A DNA stretch of 64,000 nucleotides from Pseudomonas mangiferae (GTDB taxonomy: Bacteria; Pseudomonadota; Gammaproteobacteria; Pseudomonadales; Pseudomonadaceae), in the NCBI RefSeq assembly GCF_007109405.1, contig NZ_VJOY01000010.1:153962-217961 (forward strand), written 5' to 3'. Under the pieces are notes generated by a model, which saw nothing but the letters and a program-made list of their open reading frames with translations, was not told the origin of the DNA and did not search any database. A program made the translations under genes and the position numbers. Each line of letters starts with the position of its first letter. The stretch's first letter is position 1. Positions 24,513 to 33,547 of the stretch are shown in pieces.

Positions 24513-27161
24513 ATGCAAGACCTCGATCCCGTCGAAACCCAGGAATGGCTGGACGCCCTGGAATCCGTCATCGACAAGGAGGGCGAAGAGCGCGCCCACT
24601 ACCTGATGACCCGGATGGGTGAACTGGCCACCCGCAGCGGTACCCAGTTGCCCTACGCCATCACCACGCCGTACCGCAACACCATCCCGGTGACCCACGA
24701 GGCGCGGATGCCCGGCGACCTGTTCATGGAGCGCCGCATCCGCTCCCTGGTGCGCTGGAACGCCCTGGCCATGGTGATGCGTACCAACCTGCACGACCCG
24801 GACCTCGGCGGCCACATCTCCAGCTTCGCCTCCAGCGCCACCCTCTACGACATCGGCTTCAACTACTTCTTCAAGGCCCCCACCGACGAGCACGGTGGCG
24901 ACCTCATCTACTTCCAGGGCCACGCCTCCCCCGGCATCTACGCCCGGGCCTTCCTCGAAGGGCGCATCAGCGAAGAGCAGATGACCAACTTCCGCCAGGA
25001 AGTGGACGGCAACGGCCTGTCCTCCTACCCGCACCCGTGGCTGATGCCGGACTTCTGGCAATTCCCCACGGTGTCCATGGGTCTCGGCCCGATCCAGGCG
25101 ATCTACCAGGCCCGCTTCATGAAGTACCTGGAGAGCCGCGGCTACATCCCCGAGGGCCAGCAGAAGGTCTGGTGCTTCATGGGCGACGGAGAATGCGACG
25201 AGCCGGAATCCCTGGGCGCCATCTCCCTGGCCGGCCGCGAGAAGCTGGACAACCTGATCTTCGTCATCAACTGCAACCTGCAGCGCCTGGACGGCCCGGT
25301 GCGCGGCAACGGCAAGATCATCCAGGAGCTGGAAGGCAACTTCCGCGGCGCCAACTGGAACGTCAACAAGGTGGTCTGGGGCCGCTTCTGGGACCCGCTG
25401 TTCGCCAAGGACACCGACGGCCTGCTTCAGCAGCGCATGGACGAGGTGGTGGACGGGGAATACCAGAACTACAAGGCCAAGGACGGGGCCTACGTGCGCC
25501 AGCACTTCTTCGGCGCCCGCCCGGAGCTGCTGGAGATGGTCAAGGACCTCTCCGACGAGGAAGTCTGGAAGCTCAACCGTGGCGGCCACGACCCGTACAA
25601 GGTCTACGCGGCCTACCACCAGGCGGTCAACCACAAGGGCCAGCCCACCGTGATCCTGGCCAAGACCATCAAGGGCTACGGCACCGGCGCGGGCGAGGCG
25701 AAGAACACCGCCCACAACACCAAGAAGGTCGATGTCGAGAGCCTGAAGAAATTCCGCGACCGCTTCGACGTCCCGGTCCGCGACGAGGACCTGGAGAAGC
25801 TGCCGTTCTACCGGCCCCAGGAAGGCAGCGCCGAGGCGCGCTACCTGGCCGAGCGCCGCGCTGCCCTGGGCGGCTTCGTGCCCCAACGCCGCAGCCAGAG
25901 CTTCAGCATCCCGACCCCGCCCCTGGATACCCTCAAGGCGATCCTCGACGGCACCGGCGACCGTGAAATCTCCACCACCATGGCCTTCGTGCGGATCCTC
26001 TCGCAGCTGGTGAAGGACAAGGAGCTGGGCCAGCGCATCGTGCCGATCATCCCCGACGAGGCACGCACCTTCGGCATGGAAGGCATGTTCCGCCAGCTGG
26101 GCATCTACTCCTCGGTCGGCCAGCTCTACGAGCCGGTAGACAAGGACCAGGTGATGTTCTACCGCGAGGACAAGAAGGGCCAGATCCTCGAGGAAGGCAT
26201 CAACGAGGCCGGCGCCATGAGCTCGTTCATCGCCGCCGGCACCTCTTACAGCAACCACAACCAGCCGATGCTGCCGTTCTACACCTTCTATTCGATGTTC
26301 GGCTTCCAGCGCATCGGCGACCTGGCCTGGGCCGCTGGCGACAGCCGCACCCGCGGCTTCCTGGTGGGGGGCACCTCGGGGCGTACCACCCTGAACGGCG
26401 AGGGCCTGCAGCATGAGGATGGCCACAGCCACATCATGGCCGCCACCATCCCCAACTGCCGCACCTATGACCCCACCTACGGCTACGAGCTGGCGGTGAT
26501 CATCCGCGAAGGCATCCGGCAGATGATGGAAGAGCAGCAGAACGTCTTCTACTACATCACCGTGATGAACGAGGCCTACGTCCAGCCGGCCCTGCCCAAG
26601 GACGCTGAGGAAGGCATCATCAAGGGCATGTACCTGCTGGAAGAGGAGCAGAAGGACACCGCGCAGCACGTGCAGTTGCTGGGGTCCGGCACCATCCTGC
26701 GGGAAGTCCGCGAGGCGGCGAAGATCCTCCGAGAGCAGTACGGCGTCGGCGCCGACGTCTGGAGCGTTACCAGCTTCAACGAACTGCGCCGCGACGGCCT
26801 GGCAGTGGAGCGCCACAACCGTCTGCACCCCGGCCAGAAGCCCCAGCAGACCTACGTCGAGCAGTGCCTGGGCGGCCGCAAGGGCCCGGTGATCGCCTCC
26901 ACCGACTACATCAAGCTGTACGCCGATCAGGTTCGCCAGTGGATTCCGGGGCGCGAGTACAAGGTGCTCGGTACCGACGGCTTCGGCCGCAGCGATACCC
27001 GCAAGAAACTGCGCCACTTCTTCGAAGTCGATCGTTACTGGGTCGTGCTGGCGGCGCTGGAAGCCCTGGCCGACCGCGGCGAGATCGAGGCGAAGGTGGT
27101 GGCCGAGGCCATCGCCACCTTCGGCATCGACCCTGAAAAGCGCAATCCGCTGGACTGTTGA
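24513..27161 (+). CDS. aceE: Pyruvate dehydrogenase E1 component AceE
   Basis: An 882-residue homodimeric E1 that decarboxylates pyruvate with thiamine diphosphate and passes the acetyl group to the lipoyl arms of AceF. The ThDP motif runs from GDGE at 224-227 to NCN at 253-255. The N-terminal E2-binding segment and the tail ending IATFGIDPEKRNPLDC are as expected. ATG 24513 follows a GGAG ribosome site. AceF lies 164 bases downstream, so the two probably form an operon. Two HexR-like palindromes lie upstream. Length matches E. coli-type E1. Confidence 0.97.
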   Translation: MQDLDPVETQEWLDALESVIDKEGEERAHYLMTRMGELATRSGTQLPYAITTPYRNTIPVTHEARMPGDLFMERRIRSLVRWNALAMVMRTNLHDPDLGGHISSFASSATLYDIGFNYFFKAPTDEHGGDLIYFQGHASPGIYARAFLEGRISEEQMTNFRQEVDGNGLSSYPHPWLMPDFWQFPTVSMGLGPIQAIYQARFMKYLESRGYIPEGQQKVWCFMGDGECDEPESLGAISLAGREKLDNLIFVINCNLQRLDGPVRGNGKIIQELEGNFRGANWNVNKVVWGRFWDPLFAKDTDGLLQQRMDEVVDGEYQNYKAKDGAYVRQHFFGARPELLEMVKDLSDEEVWKLNRGGHDPYKVYAAYHQAVNHKGQPTVILAKTIKGYGTGAGEAKNTAHNTKKVDVESLKKFRDRFDVPVRDEDLEKLPFYRPQEGSAEARYLAERRAALGGFVPQRRSQSFSIPTPPLDTLKAILDGTGDREISTTMAFVRILSQLVKDKELGQRIVPIIPDEARTFGMEGMFRQLGIYSSVGQLYEPVDKDQVMFYREDKKGQILEEGINEAGAMSSFIAAGTSYSNHNQPMLPFYTFYSMFGFQRIGDLAWAAGDSRTRGFLVGGTSGRTTLNGEGLQHEDGHSHIMAATIPNCRTYDPTYGYELAVIIREGIRQMMEEQQNVFYYITVMNEAYVQPALPKDAEEGIIKGMYLLEEEQKDTAQHVQLLGSGTILREVREAAKILREQYGVGADVWSVTSFNELRRDGLAVERHNRLHPGQKPQQTYVEQCLGGRKGPVIASTDYIKLYADQVRQWIPGREYKVLGTDGFGRSDTRKKLRHFFEVDRYWVVLAALEALADRGEIEAKVVAEAIATFGIDPEKRNPLDC

Positions 27162-27238
27162 GCCATGGACGACGTGTTTCTGAGCGTTCCATGGCCCGTC
27201 GCCCGCACCGCAGGTGCGCAGGCGACTCACGACGAAAC

Positions 27239-27256
27239 CGAAGACCGGGGTCTTCG
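27239..27256 (+). repeat. Inverted repeat in the aceE-aceF gap
   Basis: CGAAGACC and GGTCTTCG form a perfect inverted repeat with two central G bases, giving a stable hairpin in the aceE-aceF transcript. There is no U-run after it. It may tune the ratio of aceE to aceF mRNA by RNA processing or partial termination. The GAGGAG ribosome site of aceF lies further downstream and stays free. Confidence 0.35.
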
Positions 27257-27325
27257 TTCCACGGGCGGCGCATCCCTGCGCTCCGGGCGTGCCGAGCGCG
27301 CCCAGCCCGTTCGAGGAGCTAGCAA

Positions 27326-28993
27326 ATGAGTGAACTGATTCGCGTACCCGACATCGGCAGTGGCGAAGGCGAAGTCATCGAGCTGATGGTGAAGGTCGGT
27401 GACCGCATCGAGGCCGACCAGAGCCTGCTGACCCTGGAGTCCGACAAGGCCAGCATGGAAATCCCGGCGCCCAAGGCCGGCGTGGTGAAGAGCCTGAAGG
27501 TGAAGCTGGGCGACCGCCTGAAGGAAGGCGACGAACTGCTGGAGCTGGAAAGCGAGGACGGCGCCCAGGGCGCCGAGCCCGCCGCCGCGCCCCAGCCGGA
27601 AGCCGGCAAACCGAGCCAGGCGGTGGACGAGGCCGAAGAAGACCAGCCAGCCTCCAACGCCGAGGCCAGGGCTGAATCCGCCGATGCGCCCCAGGGTGGC
27701 GAGACCACCCAGGATATTCGCGTGCCGGACATCGGCTCGGCCGGCAAGGCCAAGGTCATCGAGGTGCTGGTGAAGGCCGGCGACCGCATTGAAGCCGACC
27801 AGTCGCTGATCACCCTGGAGTCGGACAAGGCCAGCATGGAAATCCCCTCGCCGGCCGCCGGCGTGGTGGAACAGATCAGCGTGAAGCTGGATGCCGAGGT
27901 GGGTACCGGCGACCTGATCCTGTCCCTCAAGGTGGCGGGCGCCGCGCCCGCGGCCCCGGCCGCCCCTGCCGCCGACAAGCCCGCCGCATCCGCCGCGCCG
28001 AAGGCCGAGGCTGCCCAGCAGGCCGCTGCGCCCCAGGCCAAGGCCAAGGCGGAAACCGCCAGCCCGGCCGAACGTCCCAGTGGCAAGGTCCACGCCGGCC
28101 CGGCGGTGCGCCAGCTGGCCCGCGAATTCGGCGTCGACCTGGCCCTGGTGAGTGCCAGCGGGCCCCACGGCCGCATCCTCAAGGAAGACGTCCAGGCCTT
28201 CGTCAAGGCCGGTCTGCAGAAGGTCAAGGACGCCCCCGCCGGCGTCACCGGCGGCGCGGGTATCCCGGCGGTGCCGGAGATCGACTTCAGCCGCTTCGGC
28301 GAAGTCGAGGACGTGCCGCTCACCCGCCTGATGCAGGTGGGCGCGGCCAACCTGCACCGCAGCTGGCTGAACGTGCCCCACGTCACCCAGTTCGAGCAGG
28401 CCGACATCACTGAACTGGAAGCCTTCCGGGTCGCCCAGAAAGCGGTGGCCGAGAAGGCTGGCGTCAAGCTCACCCTGCTGCCGCTGCTGCTCAAGGCCTG
28501 TGCCTACCTGCAGCGCGAACTGCCGGACTTCAACAGCTCCCTGGCCCCCAGCGGCAAGGCGCTGATTCGCAAGAAGTACGTGAACATCGGTTTCGCCGTG
28601 GACACCCCGGATGGCCTTCTGGTGCCGGTGATCAAGGACGTGGACCGCAAGAGCCTGCTGCAACTGGCCGCCGAGGCCGCGGAGCTGGCCGAGAAGGCCC
28701 GCACCAAGAAGCTCTCGGCCGACGCGATGCAGGGCGCCTGCTTCACCATCTCCAGCCTCGGACACATCGGCGGGACCGGCTTCACGCCCATCGTCAACGC
28801 CCCGGAAGTGGCGATCCTCGGCGTCTCCAAGGCATCCATGCAGCCGGTCTGGGATGGCAAGGCATTCCAGCCGCGCCTGATGCTGCCGCTGTCCCTGTCC
28901 TACGACCACCGGGTAATCAACGGCGCCGCGGCGGCGCGCTATACCCGCCGCCTGGGCGAGGTGCTGGCGGACATCCGCACCCTGCTGCTGTAA
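27326..28993 (+). CDS. aceF: Dihydrolipoyl acetyltransferase AceF
   Basis: A 555-residue E2 core of pyruvate dehydrogenase. It carries two lipoyl domains with lipoylated lysines in ESDKASME at Lys41 and Lys168. Ala/Pro-rich linkers follow, then a peripheral-subunit-binding domain (about 253-292). The C-terminal acetyltransferase domain has its active-site motif DHRVING at 527-533 (His528). The ATG has a strong GAGGAG ribosome site. It is the second gene after aceE and is followed by a terminator. E3 (lpd) is not in this window. Confidence 0.97.
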   Translation: MSELIRVPDIGSGEGEVIELMVKVGDRIEADQSLLTLESDKASMEIPAPKAGVVKSLKVKLGDRLKEGDELLELESEDGAQGAEPAAAPQPEAGKPSQAVDEAEEDQPASNAEARAESADAPQGGETTQDIRVPDIGSAGKAKVIEVLVKAGDRIEADQSLITLESDKASMEIPSPAAGVVEQISVKLDAEVGTGDLILSLKVAGAAPAAPAAPAADKPAASAAPKAEAAQQAAAPQAKAKAETASPAERPSGKVHAGPAVRQLAREFGVDLALVSASGPHGRILKEDVQAFVKAGLQKVKDAPAGVTGGAGIPAVPEIDFSRFGEVEDVPLTRLMQVGAANLHRSWLNVPHVTQFEQADITELEAFRVAQKAVAEKAGVKLTLLPLLLKACAYLQRELPDFNSSLAPSGKALIRKKYVNIGFAVDTPDGLLVPVIKDVDRKSLLQLAAEAAELAEKARTKKLSADAMQGACFTISSLGHIGGTGFTPIVNAPEVAILGVSKASMQPVWDGKAFQPRLMLPLSLSYDHRVINGAAAARYTRRLGEVLADIRTLLL

Positions 28994-29074
28994 CGACGCG
29001 GCCGGTGGCCTGCTCCACGCCACCGGCCCCGCACCCTTTTTCTTCGAGCTGCCACACCGCGCTCGTACCTCGAC

Positions 29075-29099
29075 CCCGCCCTTCCGGCGGGTTTTTTTT
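29075..29099 (+). terminator. Rho-independent terminator of aceE-aceF
   Basis: CCCGCC and GGCGGG form a six-pair stem with a five-base loop, followed at once by eight T bases. It lies 82 bases after the aceF stop and in the right direction to end the aceE-aceF transcript before the convergent small gene. Confidence 0.88.
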
Positions 29100-29119
29100 G
29101 CCCGCCGAAAGGGCCCCGC

Positions 29120-29560
29120 TCAGTAGGTCAGGGTGACCAGCTCACACTTGGAGGCCTTGCCCCCGTCGTAGTCGTAGAGCACTTTCAGGGGCTGCCCGCT
29201 GGAGCTGGTAATGGGCAGCACGATCTCGTGGCGGTTGCCGGTCAGCGGGGTGTCCCGCACTTTCTTGCGGATTTCCGACTCCAGGTCGGACGGCGTGTTG
29301 ATGCCGCTTTCCGGCCCCCGCTCCCGGACACGGCTGTAGAAGTGGAAGCCGTTGTCGGTCCAGCCCGACGTACCGAGCATGGATTTCCAGGCGGAGTTGG
29401 TCACCTGCTTCCAGAGCTGATCGGTCTTGCCGCTCAGGGTGAACGCGTACGGACAGGGCGGTGAGGCCCAGGCGCTGCGGGTGGCGAGAGCTGGCACAGC
29501 AGCCAGGCACAGGGCGGCGATGACGAGACCCGGACGCCGGGTCGTGGTGTGTCCCTTCAT
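29120..29560 (-). CDS. Small exported protein of unknown function
   Basis: A 146-residue protein with a signal peptide: basic start MKGHTTTRRP, hydrophobic LVIAALCLAAVPALA, and probable cleavage around ATRSAWA. The mature part holds two cysteines, in PPCPYAF and SKCELV, that could form a disulfide. I recognise no family. A ribosome site AGAGGA precedes ATG 29560. It stands alone: aceF is convergent and the GlxA-type regulator ends 105 bases upstream. Codon use and the clear signal peptide argue for a real gene. Confidence 0.6.
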   Translation of the reverse strand: MKGHTTTRRPGLVIAALCLAAVPALATRSAWASPPCPYAFTLSGKTDQLWKQVTNSAWKSMLGTSGWTDNGFHFYSRVRERGPESGINTPSDLESEIRKKVRDTPLTGNRHEIVLPITSSSGQPLKVLYDYDGGKASKCELVTLTY

Positions 29561-29665
29561 GGTGAAGATCCTCTGGGTGACGCGGGCCTGATCCCGCTGT
29601 TCACGGGAACGAGCGGGCGTCAGGCCCGTGACGCCGTCCGGCTCTCCACGAGAATCATCCGCCCC

Positions 29666-30655
29666 TCAGGCGCGTACCCCCGCCCAGCCGCGCCCACTCC
29701 TAACCGAAGCACGGACTCGCTCATCCGTCGAGGCAGGCAGCGCGAATACATTGCTGCCGGTGCGCTCGTCCCGCGGCGAACGGCCGAAGCACTCCCGGTA
29801 GCACTTGGAGAAATGCGGGGTGGACACGAAGCCGCAATCGGTGGCGATCTCCAGGATCGGCAGGGTCGTCTGCCGCAACAGCTGCCGGGCGCGCATCAGC
29901 CGCAGCCGCAGATAATGGCGCGAGGGCGAGCCCTGCAGGTACTTCTGGAACAGCCGCTCCAGTTGCCGACGCGACACCTCCACGTAGCGGGCCAGGGCAT
30001 CCAGTTCGAGGGGCTCCTCCAGGTTCGCCTCCATCAGCGCGACGATTTCCTGCAGTTTCGGCGGGTAGAGCCCCGGCAGATGGCCAGCCGGCTCGACGGC
30101 GGGGAGTCCGCTCCACGGCGCGCCGTCCGCCTGCCCCTGGTCTCGGGCCACCCAGTGGCGCAGCAGCGCGGCGGCCCCGTCGCCGTCGACCGCGGTCCCC
30201 CGCTGGCGGTCCAGCACCCAGGGTCGTGCCAGGAAGGACACCCGCGGGAAGCGCACCGGCGCCGCCGGGCTGGCGCAGGAGAAATCATCCAGCAGGCCGG
30301 CTTCCGCCAGCGCCGCGTAGCCGGCGCCGAGGGCCCCCATCAGCCGGGCCTGCCGCGCCCGGCGCTGCAGGTCCTGGATGAACTCGGGGCGATGCGCACG
30401 GGGGACCTGCCGCCCTCCGCAGAGGATCAGTGCATCCAAGGCCGGGGCGCCGGCCAGGCTGCCGTCGTTCACCAGCCGCAAGCCCTCCTCACTCGCCGCG
30501 CCGTCGTCGCCGAGCACGTGCCAGGCATAAAGGGGGCGCCCGGCCGCCTGGTTGGCCTCGCGCAGGGGCTCCAGGGCCGCGGTGAGGGCCGCCAGGGAAT
30601 ACCCGTCCAGCAGCACGAAGCCAAAGGTGCAGGGACGCGGGTCGGATGGGCTCAT
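29666..30655 (-). CDS. GlxA-type AraC-family regulator, GbdR/ArgR-like
   Basis: A 329-residue regulator with an N-terminal DJ-1/PfpI-like sensor domain (about 10-180) and a C-terminal AraC helix-turn-helix pair (about 220-315: VEVSRRQLERLFQKYL and ILEIATDCGFVSTPHFSKCY). The usual cysteine elbow of DJ-1 enzymes is absent (MGALGAGYAALAEAGLL), as expected for a ligand-sensing rather than catalytic domain. In pseudomonads this family includes GbdR, which senses glycine betaine and dimethylglycine. The neighbouring bet genes make that role plausible here, but it is not proven. ATG 30655 has a GAGGAA ribosome site. Confidence 0.75.
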   Translation of the reverse strand: MSPSDPRPCTFGFVLLDGYSLAALTAALEPLREANQAAGRPLYAWHVLGDDGAASEEGLRLVNDGSLAGAPALDALILCGGRQVPRAHRPEFIQDLQRRARQARLMGALGAGYAALAEAGLLDDFSCASPAAPVRFPRVSFLARPWVLDRQRGTAVDGDGAAALLRHWVARDQGQADGAPWSGLPAVEPAGHLPGLYPPKLQEIVALMEANLEEPLELDALARYVEVSRRQLERLFQKYLQGSPSRHYLRLRLMRARQLLRQTTLPILEIATDCGFVSTPHFSKCYRECFGRSPRDERTGSNVFALPASTDERVRASVRSGRGWAGVRA

Positions 30656-31046
30656 GGCGGTTCCTCGGGTCGGACGTGAACATCGGTACGGCCTCACGCA
30701 AGGCCCGTGCCCGAACCATCCGGCGTGATCGAAAGGCCCGGCCCAGAGCCTGTGCACCGGCGCGCCCGGCCGCGCGCGCGGCCAACGGGGGCATCTCGGC
30801 CTGGGGTGTCGGGTAGCAATCACCGCCACCCGACGAAACGCCGCGCACCAGGAGCGGGCAGCCTGCGTCGGACGATGACGTACGATGGCTGCGTATAGGG
30901 CGCCAGCGCCGGAGAATCCCGGACCCACGACGCGCGCAGCGGCCCGAGGGAGAGCGGCGACAGGCGCTGCGTCGATTGATCGATCGATCAGAACCGCCCT
31001 AGACTCCGCGCTTTCGATTAACCACACAGAATTCGTGGAGTCACCG
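30656..31046. other. 391-base divergent intergenic region, regulator/betI
   Basis: No gene is evident. The betI side holds a promoter overlapped by a palindrome (described separately). I see no convincing promoter for the leftward regulator gene and no terminator. Open frames that cross this stretch are short and lack ribosome sites. Confidence 0.5.
30976..31005 (+). promoter_or_regulatory. betI promoter with overlapping palindromic operator candidate
   Basis: TTGATC (30976-30981) and TAGACT (31000-31005) are spaced by 18 bases, a fair sigma-70 promoter about 41 bases before betI. The palindrome TGATCGATCGATCA (30977-30990) covers the -35 box. It resembles a loosened form of the TTGAACGTTCAA operator found upstream of betB, which suggests self-control by BetI; that is inference. 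Confidence 0.5.
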
Positions 31047-31637
31047 ATGCCCAAGGTGGGAATGCAACCGATACGCCGCTCTCAACTGATCGCCGCCACG
31101 CTGCAGGCGGTGGACCAGGTCGGCATGGGCGATGCCAGCATCGCCTACATCGCGCGCCTCGCCGGGGTCTCCAACGGCATCATCAGCCACTACTTCCAGG
31201 ACAAGGACGGCTTGCTGGACGCCACCATGCGGCACCTGATGCTGGCCCTGAGCAACGCGGTGCGCGAACGCCGCGCCGCCCTCGCCGAGGACACGCCCCG
31301 CGCCCACCTGCGGGCGATCATCGACGGCAACTTCGACGACAGCCAAGTCAACGGACCGGCCATGAAGACCTGGCTGGCGTTCTGGTGCAGCAGCATGCAC
31401 CGCCCCGCCCTGCGCCGCCTGCAGCGGGTCAACGACCACCGCCTGTACAGCAACCTGTGCTGCCAGTTCCGCCGCGTACTGGCGGTTCCCGAGGCCCGGC
31501 GCGCCGCCCGTGGGCTGGCGGCGCTGATCGACGGCCTGTGGCTGCGCGGGGCGCTGTCGGACCGCTTCGACATCGACCAGGCCCTGCACATCGCCTACGA
31601 CTATCTGGACCGCAGCCTGGAAACCGCGGCCCGCTGA
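31047..31637 (+). CDS. betI: Choline-responsive TetR-family repressor BetI
   Basis: A 196-residue TetR-family repressor. The N-terminal helix-turn-helix includes [25 protein letters not shown], a BetI hallmark, and the C-terminal ligand domain includes [21 protein letters not shown]. BetI represses the bet genes until choline is present. ATG 31047 follows GGAG. It is separated from betB by the reversed betT gene, whose stop lies only 6 bases from the betI stop, so the two transcripts collide without a visible terminator. Confidence 0.93.
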   Translation: MPKVGMQPIRRSQLIAATLQAVDQVGMGDASIAYIARLAGVSNGIISHYFQDKDGLLDATMRHLMLALSNAVRERRAALAEDTPRAHLRAIIDGNFDDSQVNGPAMKTWLAFWCSSMHRPALRRLQRVNDHRLYSNLCCQFRRVLAVPEARRAARGLAALIDGLWLRGALSDRFDIDQALHIAYDYLDRSLETAAR

Positions 31638-31643
31638 GCCGCC

Positions 31644-33236
31644 TCAGTGGGGTCCGGGCACCGGCACCGGGGCAGCGCGGACGATGGCCCGGGTCTCCAC
31701 GTCCAGGCGCATGGCCCGGAGCAGGGCCACCATGTACAGCACCAGCACCACCGAGAACGGCAGGCCGGCCAGCACCACCACGGTCTGCATGGCGGTGAAG
31801 TTGCCGGCGAACAGCAGGCCGATGGTCACCAGGGTGATCAACGCCGACCAGAAGATCCGCAGCCAGTGGGGCGCGTCCTCGTCCAGTTCGCCGCCCTGGC
31901 GGGACAGGTTGGCGAGCATCACCGAGCCGGAATCCGCCGGGGTCAGGAACAGCACGAAGCCGACGCAGATCGACACGCCGATCACCAGCTTCGACCAGGG
32001 GTAGTGTTCCAGCAGCAGGTAGATGGACATGGCCGGCTGCTCCAGGGCGGCCTTGCCCAGGTCCGCGGCGGCGTGCACGGTCACCAGTTCCAGGGCGCTG
32101 TTGCCGAACACCGACAGCCACACCAGGGTGAAGCCCAGGGGAATCAGCAGCACTCCGCAGACCAGCTCGCGCACCGTGCGGCCCCGGGAGATCCGCGCGA
32201 TGAACATGCCGACGAAGGGCGCCCAGGAGATCCACCAGGCCCAGTAGAACAGGGTCCACAGGCCCATCCAGGCCTCGCTGCGGGTGCCCGCGCCGGTGTA
32301 GACGTAGAGGTCGAAGGTCTTCAGCACCAGGCCGTTGAGGTAGTCGCCAATGTTCTGCACCAGGCCGTTGAGCAGGTGCAGGGTCTGCCCGGCGAACAGC
32401 ACGAACAGCAGCAGGCCGCTGAACAGCAGGATGTTCAGGTTGGACAGCCGGCGGATACCCTTCTCCACCCCGGACACCGCCGCTACCGTAGCCACCGCGC
32501 TCATGGCCAGGATCACCGCCAGCAACGCGGCGCGGCTGTGGGGCAGGCCGAACAGGTACTCCAGCCCGGACGACACCTGCAACGATCCGATGCCCAGGTT
32601 GGTCACCAGGCCCAGCAGGGTGACGAAGATGCCGAAGCAGTCCACCGCGTTGCCGGCCCAGCCGCGCATCGCTCGTTCGCCCACCAGCGGCAGCAGCGCC
32701 GAGCGCAAGGCCAGGGGCTGCTTGTGCCGGTAGGCGAAGTAGCCCACGGCGAGCCCCACCAGCGCATAGATCGCCCAGCCGTGCACGCCCCAGTGGAGGA
32801 ACGTCAGCTGCAGCGCCTGGCGCGCGGCGAAGGCGCTGCCGGGTTCGCCCTCGGGCGGGTTGTAGAAGTGATCGAGGGGTTCGGAGGCCGCAAAGTACAG
32901 CAGCGAGATGCCGATGCCCGAGGAGAACAGCATGCCGGCCCAGGCCCCGTAGCTGAATTCCGGCCGCTCGTGATCGTCCCCCAGGCGCAGGTCGCCGTAG
33001 CGCGAGGCGGCGATGTACAGCACGAAGAACAGGTAGGCGCCGATCACCAGCATGTAGTACCAGCCGAAGCTGCGGGACAGCCAGGCCTGGGCGCGTCCCA
33101 GCCAGAGACCGGCGGCCTCGGGGAAGGCGATGAGGATGAGGGTCAGGACCAGGATGAGGGCAGTCGAACCGGCGAAGACGACCGGGTTCAGGCGCACGCT
33201 TGCCGGTGCGGGGGTGAGCGGGGATGCGGCACTCAT
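31644..33236 (-). CDS. betT: BCCT-family choline/betaine transporter, short form
   Basis: A 530-residue transporter of the betaine/choline/carnitine (BCCT) family with about 12 transmembrane helices. The family Trp-rich signature is present in helix 8: FYWAWWISWAPFVGMFIARISRGRT. Unlike BetT of E. coli (about 677 residues) it ends soon after the last helix. It therefore lacks the long cytoplasmic tail linked to osmotic control and may be a constitutive or substrate-driven transporter. Adjacency to betB and betA suggests choline uptake. It is transcribed away from betB across a shared operator. Confidence 0.85.
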   Translation of the reverse strand: MSAASPLTPAPASVRLNPVVFAGSTALILVLTLILIAFPEAAGLWLGRAQAWLSRSFGWYYMLVIGAYLFFVLYIAASRYGDLRLGDDHERPEFSYGAWAGMLFSSGIGISLLYFAASEPLDHFYNPPEGEPGSAFAARQALQLTFLHWGVHGWAIYALVGLAVGYFAYRHKQPLALRSALLPLVGERAMRGWAGNAVDCFGIFVTLLGLVTNLGIGSLQVSSGLEYLFGLPHSRAALLAVILAMSAVATVAAVSGVEKGIRRLSNLNILLFSGLLLFVLFAGQTLHLLNGLVQNIGDYLNGLVLKTFDLYVYTGAGTRSEAWMGLWTLFYWAWWISWAPFVGMFIARISRGRTVRELVCGVLLIPLGFTLVWLSVFGNSALELVTVHAAADLGKAALEQPAMSIYLLLEHYPWSKLVIGVSICVGFVLFLTPADSGSVMLANLSRQGGELDEDAPHWLRIFWSALITLVTIGLLFAGNFTAMQTVVVLAGLPFSVVLVLYMVALLRAMRLDVETRAIVRAAPVPVPGPH

Positions 33237-33547
33237 GGACAGAGCACTCCAAGGCAGTGAAAGCAGGCACCGGGCGGTGCGACGACAGACACGCAGCCCT
33301 CGCGGCGCGAGGGGGCCGGACGGGTGCGGCGAACTGCCGCATACCGTGCCGTGGCGTGGAGCTTATGCTTAGTTGTTTGAACGTTCAATAAAAATAAAGT
33401 AGGCTCATTCCCATCGGCCCGTTTCGCCGTGCCCGTCTTCCGGGCAGCGAGCGGCCACCGCGTCGCGCCGGCCTTGCCGGCCCCAGCCCTCGGCACCGCG
33501 CCCGGCCTTCACGGCCCGCCCGGTGCCCGCCCCTCTGGAGGAATCAC
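33237..33547. other. 311-base divergent control region, betT/betB
   Basis: This gene-free stretch contains the BetI-type operator with face-to-face promoters near its centre. The remainder toward betB is G+C-rich with no further repeat that I could support. The betB ribosome site (GGAGG) lies at its right end. Confidence 0.5.
33360..33405. promoter_or_regulatory. BetI operator with divergent betT and betB promoters
   Basis: The perfect 12-base palindrome TTGAACGTTCAA (33377-33388) matches known BetI boxes. Each half supplies a -35 hexamer TTGAAC. Rightward, 17 bases lead to TAGGCT (33400-33405) for betB. Leftward, 17 bases lead to TAAGCT (complement of 33360-33365) for betT. One BetI-bound site would therefore block both promoters at once. 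The -10 boxes are weak matches. Confidence 0.75.

Noticed and set aside
24231..27230. Long open frame on the minus strand opposite aceE (999 codons)
   Set aside because: Antisense shadow of a well-supported enzyme gene; no ribosome site and no recognisable domain.
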